Assembly: GCA_018830445.1 (NCBI GenBank)
Contig: JAHJSN010000134.1
Location: 1 to 64,000 of the forward strand
Length of the DNA: 64,000 nt
Source: Alphaproteobacteria bacterium
GTDB lineage: Bacteria; Pseudomonadota; Alphaproteobacteria; Rhizobiales; Hyphomicrobiaceae
Reading direction: 5' to 3'
The notes under the pieces were generated by a model. The model did no database searches and was not told the origin of the DNA. It worked only from the letters and a program-made list of their open reading frames with translations. Below, piece by piece: positions 8,647 to 16,883 of this stretch; the stretch's first letter is position 1, and each line of letters starts with the position of its first letter. A program made the translations under genes and the position numbers.

Positions 8647-10485
8647 TTACTGAGCTAGCGTGAGTGTCGTGATGCCCCGCTCATTCATGACATCGGTAAT
8701 TGAAACAGCTTCTCCTGGCTGAGGGTCGAGCGCAAAAAGCGCACGGGCCAGCGGATTCACGAGATGCACTTCGACCTGGTTGCGGATTCCGCGCCCACCA
8801 TTCGAAAGATCTCTTAAGCAGAGTTCTTCCATCCGCGCGCTGGCATCTGGAGTAAAGGTCAGAGTCAGTCGTTGCTCCGACTGCACGTCTTCGACGACAC
8901 GATCCACCATCAGCTGAAGGATTTCGCGCGCGACTGGCGGACGGATGAAGTCGAAAACGATGATGTTTTCGCCGATACGGTTCAGAATCTCCGGCCGAGA
9001 GATCTCGAGCTTGAAATGGCGCTCGATCTCGGAGCGCACCCGATGACGGATCTCGTCGAGCGGCTCATCTGACGTGACATTGGCCGCGCGTGACCCGTCT
9101 GGCATCACCCGGGTCATCCCGAGGTTCGATGTGAAGATGATGAGGCTTTCGGAAAAATAGACCCGCTCACCGCGCCCCGATGTCAAAACGCCGTCGTCGA
9201 GAATTTGCAGGAACTTGTCCAGAATCCGCGGATGCGCTTTTTCGATCTCGTCGAACAGGACGACCGAAAATGGTTTCTGCCGAATGGCGTTGGTCAGTTC
9301 GCCACCCGTGTCATAACCGATATAACCCGGTGGCGCGCCGATGAGCCGCTGGTCGGCATGTTCGGCCGAGAACTCGCTCATGTCGAAGCGGATGTATGCG
9401 CTCTCATCACCAAACAGCAGGCTCGTGATCGTCTTGGCCAGTTCCGTCTTGCCGACACCGGTCGGCCCGGCCAGGAATGCCACGCCGCGCGGTCGTCCAC
9501 CGCGTCGACCACCGATTCCGGTCGCTGCCCGCTTCACGATATCGAGGATGTGCTGGACCGCGTGATCCTGTCCGCGCACACGCGCCTCGACGTAGGCCTC
9601 GGCGCCTTTTAACTTCTCGCGATCGATCTTGCGCCAGACGTCCTCGGTCACGCCGAGCTTGTAGCGCCGCACGGCCTCTGCCGCGTCGGTGACGGCCAGC
9701 CCCTCTGCGCGCGACAGCTGAATGATGTTTGCGATATCGACGACGAGCAGCCCCTCCGTCCCATCGACGAAGGCCTGCTCTGCTTTCTGAATGGCTGCCT
9801 CATCCGCTGCTTCCGGCGTCTTCAGCGACCGGGAGAGCTTGGTTATGACCGAGCGACGGACGTTGTGATCGGGCTTCGGCAGAGGGATGTGACGCAGCCG
9901 CGGGTTGTTGACCACGAGCCAATCCGGCAGGTCGCCTTCCTTCTCCACGATCGAGATCAAGGGATTGTAGTAGGGCTGCCGCGTCTTGGGATGAACCTTT
10001 GGCTCGACCGTGAGCCCCGAGACGAGAGCCCCGGTGAAGCCGCGATGCTCGTTGTCGATCAGCCGCTCCGGGTGAACGATCATCCGTGCCGCGAAGTCGG
10101 CAATGACCGCGGTCGGCTCGGGCGCCGTCGCAACGATCTTGGTCGAGAGCTCGAAAAAGCGCTCGATTGATGCGGGAGCGCAACCCGCGCTGTCGAAGGT
10201 GATCCCCTGTTCGGCGAAATAGGCCTGATCGGTCTTCAGGTCTCGTCCGACAATCGGCGGGAGACGAAAACCTCGCGCCGGATCATAGGCAATGACTCGC
10301 TCGATGCCGGCCTCGACCAGCTCCGCCCCCAGGTAGGCGACCAGCGGCAGGATCATGACCTCGCCTTGCGCACCGAGGCGCGGGAAGCGGTCCCGTACGT
10401 TGCCGGACAGTACGAACTGGCTCTTCAGCGGCAGGAACCGCAGGAAGTCCCTGGTCCAGCGTGGTTTCTCGATTGATTCAGACAT
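8647..10485 (-). CDS. Clp/Hsp100-type AAA+ ATPase
   Basis: This 612-residue protein has a degenerate N-terminal ATPase-like module (residues ~1-300, no Walker A). A ClpB/ClpA D2-type module follows, with Walker [13 protein letters not shown] near residue 340, a pore loop containing GYIGYDTGG, Walker B LFDEIEKAHP near 410, and an arginine-finger region with EILNRIGENI near 510, then the small D2 lid domain. I chose MSESIEK at 10485 rather than the upstream in-frame Met because it matches the compact N-terminus. Clp D2 motors unfold or remodel protein partners. In this operon it probably remodels the helicase or the SbcCD complex; that role is inferred. It lies 80 bp after sbcC. Confidence 0.85.
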   Translation of the reverse strand: MSESIEKPRWTRDFLRFLPLKSQFVLSGNVRDRFPRLGAQGEVMILPLVAYLGAELVEAGIERVIAYDPARGFRLPPIVGRDLKTDQAYFAEQGITFDSAGCAPASIERFFELSTKIVATAPEPTAVIADFAARMIVHPERLIDNEHRGFTGALVSGLTVEPKVHPKTRQPYYNPLISIVEKEGDLPDWLVVNNPRLRHIPLPKPDHNVRRSVITKLSRSLKTPEAADEAAIQKAEQAFVDGTEGLLVVDIANIIQLSRAEGLAVTDAAEAVRRYKLGVTEDVWRKIDREKLKGAEAYVEARVRGQDHAVQHILDIVKRAATGIGGRRGGRPRGVAFLAGPTGVGKTELAKTITSLLFGDESAYIRFDMSEFSAEHADQRLIGAPPGYIGYDTGGELTNAIRQKPFSVVLFDEIEKAHPRILDKFLQILDDGVLTSGRGERVYFSESLIIFTSNLGMTRVMPDGSRAANVTSDEPLDEIRHRVRSEIERHFKLEISRPEILNRIGENIIVFDFIRPPVAREILQLMVDRVVEDVQSEQRLTLTFTPDASARMEELCLRDLSNGGRGIRNQVEVHLVNPLARALFALDPQPGEAVSITDVMNERGITTLTLAQ

Positions 10486-10565
10486 GTCGCCCCCGTTACG
10501 CAACGGCCCCGTCGCAATTATCGGTTACCCATCGCCTGCTGTCATTCTTTCTGCGGTCGGATTGA

Positions 10566-13500
10566 TTAGTTCCGTTCCTCGATGCGGCTGCCGCTCGGCG
10601 AGGACGTGACCCAGAACCCGTTCGGAACGGTTTGCTGCACGAGCGGTACATGCGAGATAAGGCCGACCGCACGCCGTTTGCCGACGAGTTCCGTCAAGGA
10701 CTGCAGCACCTGATCGAGCGTGCCGGCGTCGTCGGCAGAATCGAGGCTGCCGAACCCCTCGTCGATGAAGATCGCGTCGAGACGCACATTTCCGCGCGTG
10801 CTCTCGACGACATCCGAAAGCCCGAGTGCCAAAGCCAGCGCGGCGATGAACGTCTCGCCGCCGGAGAGCGTCGATGTTGGGCGCGGGCGGCCGGTGAAGC
10901 TGTCCTCGACCTGTATGTCGAGGCCGCGCCGCGCCCGGCCGTAGCTGTCGCTGCCGCGCGAAAGCCGGAAGCGCCCGCGCGTCATAGGTTCGAGGCGCAG
11001 GTTCGCAGCCTCCAGGACGTGCTCGAACATGGTTGCAATGGCAAAGGTTTCCAGCGTCATGCGCTCGTCGTTGTCGCCGGAAAAGGCTTTCGCGAGATCA
11101 CGAAGCGGTCCGGTTTCGGCCTCGCGCCTGTCGAGTGCTGCGGCCTCGTTGTGCAACTCGCGATGGAGCTTCTGAAGTTGGCCAAGTCGTGCGGCTGCAT
11201 CGAGCGAATTTTTGAGAGCCTGCTCCCGCATGGTCTGGGCTTCGTCGCGTGCGGCTTTGAGCGCGGCAATATCGGGGCGGTCGGTCTCCGCGATGGCCTT
11301 GTGCGAGCGTTCGAGACGATCCTTGGCAGCCGCCAATCGCTGGCCAAACGCTTGGATGCGGTGATCGATCTCGCCCATCCGGTCGATGTCGCCGCGCGCC
11401 GCATCGAACGTCTCTTGCGTCAGCCCGCTGGCGTTTAGTCCGGCGTCGAAGCGCGCCTTGGCCTCCTCGCGGGACTGCGCGGCTGTCTGCAGGCCGCCCT
11501 CGGCAAGCTGCAGTGCGGTGTTGGCCGAGGCGAGGGCGCTCTGTGCACTTTGGCTGGCTTGGGCGGCCTGCGCGTGGTCGCGCGCGAAGCATGTGACCTC
11601 CTGTTCCGTGACCGCGATCGCGGCTGCGATCCTCTCCGCCGCTCTGAGCTCCGCTGGAACCGCCGCGAGCGCACTCTCCAGCTCGGTCTTGGCGCCATTG
11701 GCCTTGAGATGAGCGCTGTCGCGTTTCCGTCGCACCGCTTCGAGTGCGGCCAAGGCGGCTGTCAACTGTGCTTCGGCCTTAGCGACCTGCGCGTCGTATT
11801 CGGCAATGTCTCGCTCCGGCCCGAGCGCTGCGATGTCGCGCTGGATGGCTGACACGCGCTCCGCAACCTCGGCGGCCGAAGCATCCGGAGCGTCAAGATC
11901 TCGGATTGCTTCTTCGCGCTGGTTGACGTCTGCCTCGGCGCGGTTGAGGTTGGCTGATGTCTTGTCGGCCAAGGCGGCGGCTTGGTCGAACGCCTGCTTC
12001 GCCTGACGGTACCGCGCTGCAAGGTCCGCCTCTGCTGCCGTGCCTGAGGCGGGCGCGGGATGATCCGGGGAGCCGCAGACGGGACACGGCTTGCCGTCCT
12101 CTAGGTGGCCTGCAAGGTGCAGCGCGTGGTCTTCGAGAAGCGCCGCTTCGATGCTGGCGAACTGACTGCGCTGTACTTCAAGCGCTTGCGCCGCTTTACC
12201 GTGTTCGCTTCGGGTCTTTTCATGCTGCTTGCGGCTCTGCGCAAGAGCGGCCTGTGCCGTCTCGAATGCCAGTGCCGCCTTGCGCCGGGCCTCTGCTTCC
12301 TGTTGCTTGAGCTTGAGTTCACCGCGCCTGATCGTAGCTGTCTGCACGGCCTCGCGTTCAGCCACGCGCCGCGCATGTTGCGTCTCGCATTCGGCCTTTT
12401 TCTTCTCGGCCTCCGAAAAGGTGCCCTCGCAATCGGCGGCCGCTTGCGCTGCTTCGTCATGCGCGCGGCGCAGGGTTTCGGAATTCGCGAGCACGTCAGC
12501 GAATCCTTTGAGCTGACGCAACCAATCCTTTTTCGCTTCGATCGCCTCCGCCTGAGCGTTGAGCTTCTCCAGGCCGCCGCTCGCGGTGCTGGCTGCCGTT
12601 TCGGCCTGTTCGCGCTGCTTGGCTGCCGCGTCGCGCGTCTGCCTTGCCTTCTGGTGTGCCTGTTCGGCTTCGGTACGTTTATCGGCTAGCGGCACGATGT
12701 TGGCAGCCGCCCGCGCCGCGCTTAGTCTCTCGCGGTCGGCTGCAATGGCTGCGGCATCCGCCTCGACCGCCTTCAGTCCCCGTTCGGCTTCGGCATGTTC
12801 GGTGAAATGCTTGTCGGTCTGGGCGGCCGCTTGATAGGCGGCGTCGGCCTGCTTGAGAGCCGCCTCAGCCGCGCTCTTCGCCGTGGCGAGGGTCTCGCAC
12901 TGTGTCTCAACGGCCGCGATGCCATTGATGAGCTGGTCCAGGCTCTCGAAGCTCTCGCTCGCCAGCCGCCCCGCGTTGATGGCGCGACGGTTCTTGATAT
13001 CAATGCTGATGTCTCTGGCGCTGTTCTGGAGGCGCTCCGTCAGAGCCTTGTAGAGCGAGACGTCGAACAGTTCGCGCAGGATGCCGAGCCGGTCCTCGGT
13101 CTTGGCGTTGAGGAACGTCTCGAAGCGGCCTTGCGGGAGCAGCACGATCTGACGGAATTGCGCGGCTTCGTAGCCGAGCAGTCCCACGATCGCCTTGTGG
13201 ACGTCGCCGACTTTACTCTCAGCGACGGGCTTTCCGGCCAAGTCCTCGCCCAGCAGGTCCGGATCCAGGCCCGTGACATCGAACAGCCAGGCCTTATGCT
13301 TTTCTTCCGTCTCGCCGGCGCCGCGCTTGACTGGGCGCACCTGGTCGGGCCGGCGCACGACCCGGTAACAACGCTCACCGATCTCGAAAATCAGTTCGAC
13401 CTGGGTCAGCAGATCCGGATCCGCATGGCCGGAGCGCAATGTGCGGGCGAGCTGTTCGCCCTTGGCCGACTCGCCAAACAGCGCGAACGTCATTGCGCTG

Positions 13501-13634
13501 AAGATCGACGACTTGCCCGACCCGGTTGCGCCGTAAATGCCGAACAAACCGCTATCGAGCACCCTCCGGAAGTCGACGGTCGTGAACCCGGCATACGGCC
13601 CGAAAGCCTGTATCTTGAGAATGACCGGTCTCAT
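10566..13634 (-). CDS. sbcC: Exonuclease SbcC (Rad50-like ATPase)
   Basis: The 1,022-residue protein has the SMC/Rad50 layout: N-terminal Walker A GATGSGKSS near residue 37, two long coiled coils, a zinc-hook CPVCGSPDH near the middle, then the ABC signature TLSGGETF and Walker B AIFIDEGFGSLD near the C-terminus. With SbcD it forms a Mre11-Rad50-type nuclease acting on hairpins and DNA ends. Its ATG overlaps the sbcD stop as ATGA. SbcCD is usually housekeeping, but here it sits at the head of an accessory operon facing a WYL regulator, which suggests recruitment as the nuclease arm of a defence system. Confidence 0.93.
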   Translation of the reverse strand: MRPVILKIQAFGPYAGFTTVDFRRVLDSGLFGIYGATGSGKSSIFSAMTFALFGESAKGEQLARTLRSGHADPDLLTQVELIFEIGERCYRVVRRPDQVRPVKRGAGETEEKHKAWLFDVTGLDPDLLGEDLAGKPVAESKVGDVHKAIVGLLGYEAAQFRQIVLLPQGRFETFLNAKTEDRLGILRELFDVSLYKALTERLQNSARDISIDIKNRRAINAGRLASESFESLDQLINGIAAVETQCETLATAKSAAEAALKQADAAYQAAAQTDKHFTEHAEAERGLKAVEADAAAIAADRERLSAARAAANIVPLADKRTEAEQAHQKARQTRDAAAKQREQAETAASTASGGLEKLNAQAEAIEAKKDWLRQLKGFADVLANSETLRRAHDEAAQAAADCEGTFSEAEKKKAECETQHARRVAEREAVQTATIRRGELKLKQQEAEARRKAALAFETAQAALAQSRKQHEKTRSEHGKAAQALEVQRSQFASIEAALLEDHALHLAGHLEDGKPCPVCGSPDHPAPASGTAAEADLAARYRQAKQAFDQAAALADKTSANLNRAEADVNQREEAIRDLDAPDASAAEVAERVSAIQRDIAALGPERDIAEYDAQVAKAEAQLTAALAALEAVRRKRDSAHLKANGAKTELESALAAVPAELRAAERIAAAIAVTEQEVTCFARDHAQAAQASQSAQSALASANTALQLAEGGLQTAAQSREEAKARFDAGLNASGLTQETFDAARGDIDRMGEIDHRIQAFGQRLAAAKDRLERSHKAIAETDRPDIAALKAARDEAQTMREQALKNSLDAAARLGQLQKLHRELHNEAAALDRREAETGPLRDLAKAFSGDNDERMTLETFAIATMFEHVLEAANLRLEPMTRGRFRLSRGSDSYGRARRGLDIQVEDSFTGRPRPTSTLSGGETFIAALALALGLSDVVESTRGNVRLDAIFIDEGFGSLDSADDAGTLDQVLQSLTELVGKRRAVGLISHVPLVQQTVPNGFWVTSSPSGSRIEERN

Positions 13635-14785
13635 GCGGCTTCCCCATCCAGCGTTGCGCTGCGGGCGAGTTCATCGGCGACAAGGCTCGCCTCCGCGTCC
13701 GTCATCCCCCGCCTGCAAGAAAATTCGACGAATGCGCCGATCAACTCGGTTGGGCTGTCGAGCCGGCCCGGGCTGGCGGTCGAAGGTCCCTCGGCCGACT
13801 TGGTCTCCAGCGGTGCGTAGCTGAGGCTACAGGCGTTCGGAAATCGCTCCCAAAGCCGTTTCATGGGGTCGATGCGCCGGTTCGGGTCCGTCAGGACGAT
13901 CTGGATGAAGTCGTCCGAAGGAGCGACGCCGTCGCCGAGCAAGTCGTCGAGCAGGCCCGTCAGCGTGCGAACCTGGCGCGTTGGGCGGAAGGGAATGAAA
14001 TCAATCTCCACAGTACCGTCGGGGCCGAGGTCCACAAGCGTCATGGACTTTTCCTGCCCTTCCTCGTCGAAGCCGAACGCCAGAGGCGATCCGGCATATC
14101 GGATATGGTGCCCGCCGACCGCCTGAGGCCGATGGAGGTGGCCGAGCGCGACATAGTGGGCGCCCTCGAAAACATGCGAGGGGACCGTCTCGATGCCGCC
14201 AACCGCACGTGTCAGTGGCCGTTCGCTGTCGGTCCCCGCTGCGCCCTCGACGAAGGCATGCGCCACCACGACCCACCGCGCACCAGCCGGCAGGCCCGAC
14301 TTCGCGGCTGAGACCTGAGCGGCGACCACGTCAGACGGCGCCTTGATCTGCGGATCGCCGAAACAGTCGCGTGCAGCATATTCATAAGCAAACGGCAGCG
14401 CCGAAATGGCGACCGGGCCGTGTGGGTCATTGAGAACGAGAGCTGGCTCGCTCGGCCGCAAGGCGCCGCGCACGAGCGCGCGGCGAGGGTCAGCCAACAT
14501 GGACATGGCTTCGATGCGTTCGCCTGAATCGTGATTGCCTGCGATCAGCACGATGGCCGTCTCACGGTAAGCGGCGAGGTCGGCCAGGAAGCTGTTGAAC
14601 TGAGCGACGGCTGTCTCCGGCGGGGCGGCTCGGTCGAAGATGTCACCGGCAATGATGAGCGCGTCGGGACGGTGGGCTTCGACCGCGGCGAGGATCTGCG
14701 CGAGGATCTCGGCATGATCGTCGCCAAGGCTTTTGCCGAAGAACTGCCGGCCCAGATGCAGGTCCGCCGTATGAAGAAGTCTCAT
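13631..14785 (-). CDS. sbcD: Exonuclease SbcD (Mre11-like nuclease)
   Basis: The 384-residue calcineurin-like phosphoesterase shows all metal-binding motifs in order: HTADLHLG at the N-terminus, IAGDIFDRA, IAGNHDSGER, VVAHAF and ALGHLHRP. A capping domain follows over the last ~120 residues. It is the nuclease subunit that pairs with SbcC, whose gene overlaps by four bases. It is the first gene of the leftward operon. Its promoter must lie in the 88-bp gap shared with the divergent WYL regulator gene. The length and motifs look intact. Confidence 0.93.
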   Translation of the reverse strand: MRLLHTADLHLGRQFFGKSLGDDHAEILAQILAAVEAHRPDALIIAGDIFDRAAPPETAVAQFNSFLADLAAYRETAIVLIAGNHDSGERIEAMSMLADPRRALVRGALRPSEPALVLNDPHGPVAISALPFAYEYAARDCFGDPQIKAPSDVVAAQVSAAKSGLPAGARWVVVAHAFVEGAAGTDSERPLTRAVGGIETVPSHVFEGAHYVALGHLHRPQAVGGHHIRYAGSPLAFGFDEEGQEKSMTLVDLGPDGTVEIDFIPFRPTRQVRTLTGLLDDLLGDGVAPSDDFIQIVLTDPNRRIDPMKRLWERFPNACSLSYAPLETKSAEGPSTASPGRLDSPTELIGAFVEFSCRRGMTDAEASLVADELARSATLDGEAA

Positions 14786-14825
14786 GCCTCTGCCCCCCCG
14801 GCTCCGCTGCCCTCGGATGAATATG

Positions 14826-14842
14826 CATCTAGTTTTTAGATG
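14826..14842. promoter_or_regulatory. Palindrome in the divergent promoter, candidate WYL-regulator operator
   Basis: CATCTA and TAGATG form a perfect 6-bp inverted repeat around a GTTTT spacer, midway between the start codons of sbcD and the WYL regulator. CapW and BrxR proteins repress defence operons from palindromes in such divergent gaps. That this is the operator is inferred from position and symmetry. Confidence 0.45.
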
Positions 14843-14873
14843 GACCAGTCCAATCCGTCAAGCTAGGTTGAGT

Positions 14874-15689
14874 ATGATGACACCACGACCTGCCAAGGAT
14901 GCGATGCGCCATGGTGCGCTGGACCGGCTGCGGTTTATCGATGCGCGGCTGTTCTGGGAGGCGCGGATCAATCGCGCCGACCTCATAGAGGCGTTCGCGA
15001 TTTCGCAGGCACAAGCGGCGCTGGATTTCCGGGCCTATCTGGAGCTTTCAGGGAACGGGGTCGTCTACGACACGCGCGCCAAGTCCTACGTGACGACGGA
15101 CGCCTACGAGCCAGCTTTCCCGCAACCGGATGGTCGCCAGGATCTGAGCAAGTTCGCGGCGGCGGGCGATCCTTTGACCACGACGCTTCCCAGACTTGAG
15201 CGTCCGCTGAACGCTGGCATTGCCGCCAGGGTTCGCCGCGCGGCTCGGGACGCCGAGCGGCTGCTGATCGACTATCAGTCCTTCACGCGACCCGGCGCTT
15301 CCCGGCGCTGGATCGCGCCGGTACGGCTAATCAACGATGGCGAGCGCTGGCATGCACGCGCCTGGTGTTTCGAGCGGTGCGCGTGGCGCGACTTCGTTCT
15401 CGCCCGCATTCTGGCGGTTCGCGCCGAGGAGCCGGCCGGAGACTTGCCGGTTGATGTCGACTGGGAAGACATGGTCGAAGTCCGGCTTTTGCCGGCCTCT
15501 CATCTCTCGCCGTCTCAGAAGGCAAGCGTCGAACGCGAGTTCGCGATGACGGATGGATGTCTGGTGGTCCGTCTGCCACGGGCGATGTTGATCTATGCGA
15601 AGCAGCGTTGGGGCCTGGATCGTCCAGGGGCTCGTTTGGAAGCGAGCACACCAACAGAAAGTCCTCACTCTATATATGACGGTCCCTGA
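14874..15689 (+). CDS. WYL-domain transcriptional regulator (CapW/BrxR-like)
   Basis: This is about 271 residues from the first of two adjacent ATGs at 14874, with AGG upstream. The N-terminus (RLRFIDARLFWEARINR, then DLIEAFAIS) is a winged helix of the type seen in CapW and BrxR. A central segment with the basic IDYQSFTRP stretch and the DGERWHARAWCF strand is a WYL domain, followed by a C-terminal extension domain. Family members are dimeric repressors released by a ligand sensed in the WYL pocket, and they guard phage-defence operons. It is transcribed divergently from sbcD. Open frame upstream of 14874 runs into sbcD and is not likely coding. Confidence 0.85.
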   Translation: MMTPRPAKDAMRHGALDRLRFIDARLFWEARINRADLIEAFAISQAQAALDFRAYLELSGNGVVYDTRAKSYVTTDAYEPAFPQPDGRQDLSKFAAAGDPLTTTLPRLERPLNAGIAARVRRAARDAERLLIDYQSFTRPGASRRWIAPVRLINDGERWHARAWCFERCAWRDFVLARILAVRAEEPAGDLPVDVDWEDMVEVRLLPASHLSPSQKASVEREFAMTDGCLVVRLPRAMLIYAKQRWGLDRPGARLEASTPTESPHSIYDGP

Positions 15690-16015
15690 ACGCCTGTTCG
15701 ACTCAGCTCCGCTGCCGTTCGGCACTTCAACGCCTGGGGAAAAGCTAGTCGTCCTCGTCTTGCTGATCTTCATCCGCGACAGATGCAGCGAACACGGCTG
15801 GCGCCGATTGCATCGGTGGAAACAACACCGGCCACCAGAATGGAGCGTCGCGCCAACCAAATACCACTGGACTTCGTCGGCACGGCAAGCGTTGCTGTTG
15901 TCGTCCCAGGGCCGGCGTCGCGAAGGATGCCGGTCAGCAACCTCGCCGGAATTGCGGGGCTTCAGGTCGTGCAGGCATCGCGATAGGCGCGGTGCCCGAG
16001 ACCTGGAGCATCTTA
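15690..16015. other. Intergenic stretch with no supported gene
   Basis: This 326-bp stretch separates the WYL gene from the recombinase cassette. Open frames cross it on both strands, but none has a convincing start, family resemblance or consistent composition. It may hold remnant coding sequence and the cassette promoter. I see no terminator or repeat. Confidence 0.5.
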
Positions 16016-16363
16016 ATGACCGCGAAATCCCGAAAACCAGCCAAGCCGCCCAAGTCGCCCTCGGAGCGTAGTGCAACAACTGAAAGACCGGCAGCGACCA
16101 AGAACACCCGCCGGACCAAAGCACCCGAGCCGGCTCCCGCAAGCGGCGCCACGAGCAAACAGCAGCGGTGCCTTGATCTCCTCGCCCGCCGGGATGGCGC
16201 GACCCTGTCGGAGTTGATGTCTGCAACCGAGTGGCAGCCGCACAGCGTGCGCGGCTTCCTGTCCGGCACCGTGAAGAAGAAGCTCGGCCTGATGCTTACC
16301 TCGTCGCGCGACGCTGATGGCACCCGGCGCTATGCGCTGGAGCGGCCCGCGCGGGGGCAGTGA
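16016..16363 (+). CDS. DUF3489 family protein
   Basis: This 115-residue protein has a Lys/Pro/Ala-rich basic N-terminus (about 45 residues). A compact winged-helix-like domain follows, with the sequence LMSATEWQPHSVRGFLSGT then a basic turn and GTRRYAL strand, characteristic of DUF3489. The start at MTAKSRK was chosen because the preceding in-frame Met has no better context. It stands directly before the DUF2924 and serine-recombinase genes, and this trio recurs as a mobile cassette in alphaproteobacteria. A DNA-binding accessory role in recombination is inferred. Confidence 0.8.
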   Translation: MTAKSRKPAKPPKSPSERSATTERPAATKNTRRTKAPEPAPASGATSKQQRCLDLLARRDGATLSELMSATEWQPHSVRGFLSGTVKKKLGLMLTSSRDADGTRRYALERPARGQ

Positions 16364-16364
16364 T

Positions 16365-16883
16365 ATGAGCAGCTCTCGCATCGATAGCGAAATCGCCCGA
16401 GAGCTGGCCGGTCTCGCTGAGCTTGATTTGGACGCGCTGCGGCGGCGATGGCGGCGTCTGACCGGCCGCCCGGCTCCCGACCACATCACAAAGCAACTGC
16501 TTATCCGGATGATCGCGTATCGCATACAGGCCGATGCCTTCGGCGATCTCGATGGCCAGAGCATCAAGCTGCTGCGCCGGATTGCCAAACAGCAGACCAA
16601 GGGCAAGGCCGGCTCAGGTGTTCCGACACTGCAGAGCCTGAACGTCTCGTCTCGCGGCGCGAAATCTCTCGCGCCGGGAACCGTCATCGGCCGCGAGCAT
16701 GGCGACACGATGCATCACGTCATGGTGCTCGCCGACGGTTTTGCCTGGAACGGAGCGACCTACCGGAGCCTGTCCGAAGTTGCCTTCGCCATCACTGGCA
16801 CGCGATGGAATGGCCCGCGCTTCTTCGGCCTCAGAACAAGCGGAAAGGCAAGCGCTGCCGATACGACGGACGGTTCGCGATGA
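16365..16883 (+). CDS. DUF2924 family protein
   Basis: The 172-residue protein shows DUF2924 features: an N-terminal helical part with LRRRWRRLTGRPAP and LLIRMIAYRIQ, then a C-terminal beta-rich part with GTVIGREHGD, FAWNGATYRSLSEVA and TGTRWNGPRFF. Its ATG lies two bases past the DUF3489 stop, and its own stop overlaps the recombinase ATG as ATGA, so the three are one transcript. Its function is unknown, but it is nearly always beside large serine recombinases of this type. Confidence 0.85.
   Translation: MSSSRIDSEIARELAGLAELDLDALRRRWRRLTGRPAPDHITKQLLIRMIAYRIQADAFGDLDGQSIKLLRRIAKQQTKGKAGSGVPTLQSLNVSSRGAKSLAPGTVIGREHGDTMHHVMVLADGFAWNGATYRSLSEVAFAITGTRWNGPRFFGLRTSGKASAADTTDGSR

Noticed and set aside
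10566-14785. SbcCD as unrelated housekeeping genes
   Set aside because: Same strand, close spacing with the AAA+ gene, accessory setting and the facing WYL regulator make a shared operon more likely, though not proven.
15595-16071. 158-codon plus-strand frame after the WYL gene
   Set aside because: It overlaps the WYL gene end, has no ribosome site and looks like frame-shifted GC-rich sequence. A short remnant gene cannot be excluded.
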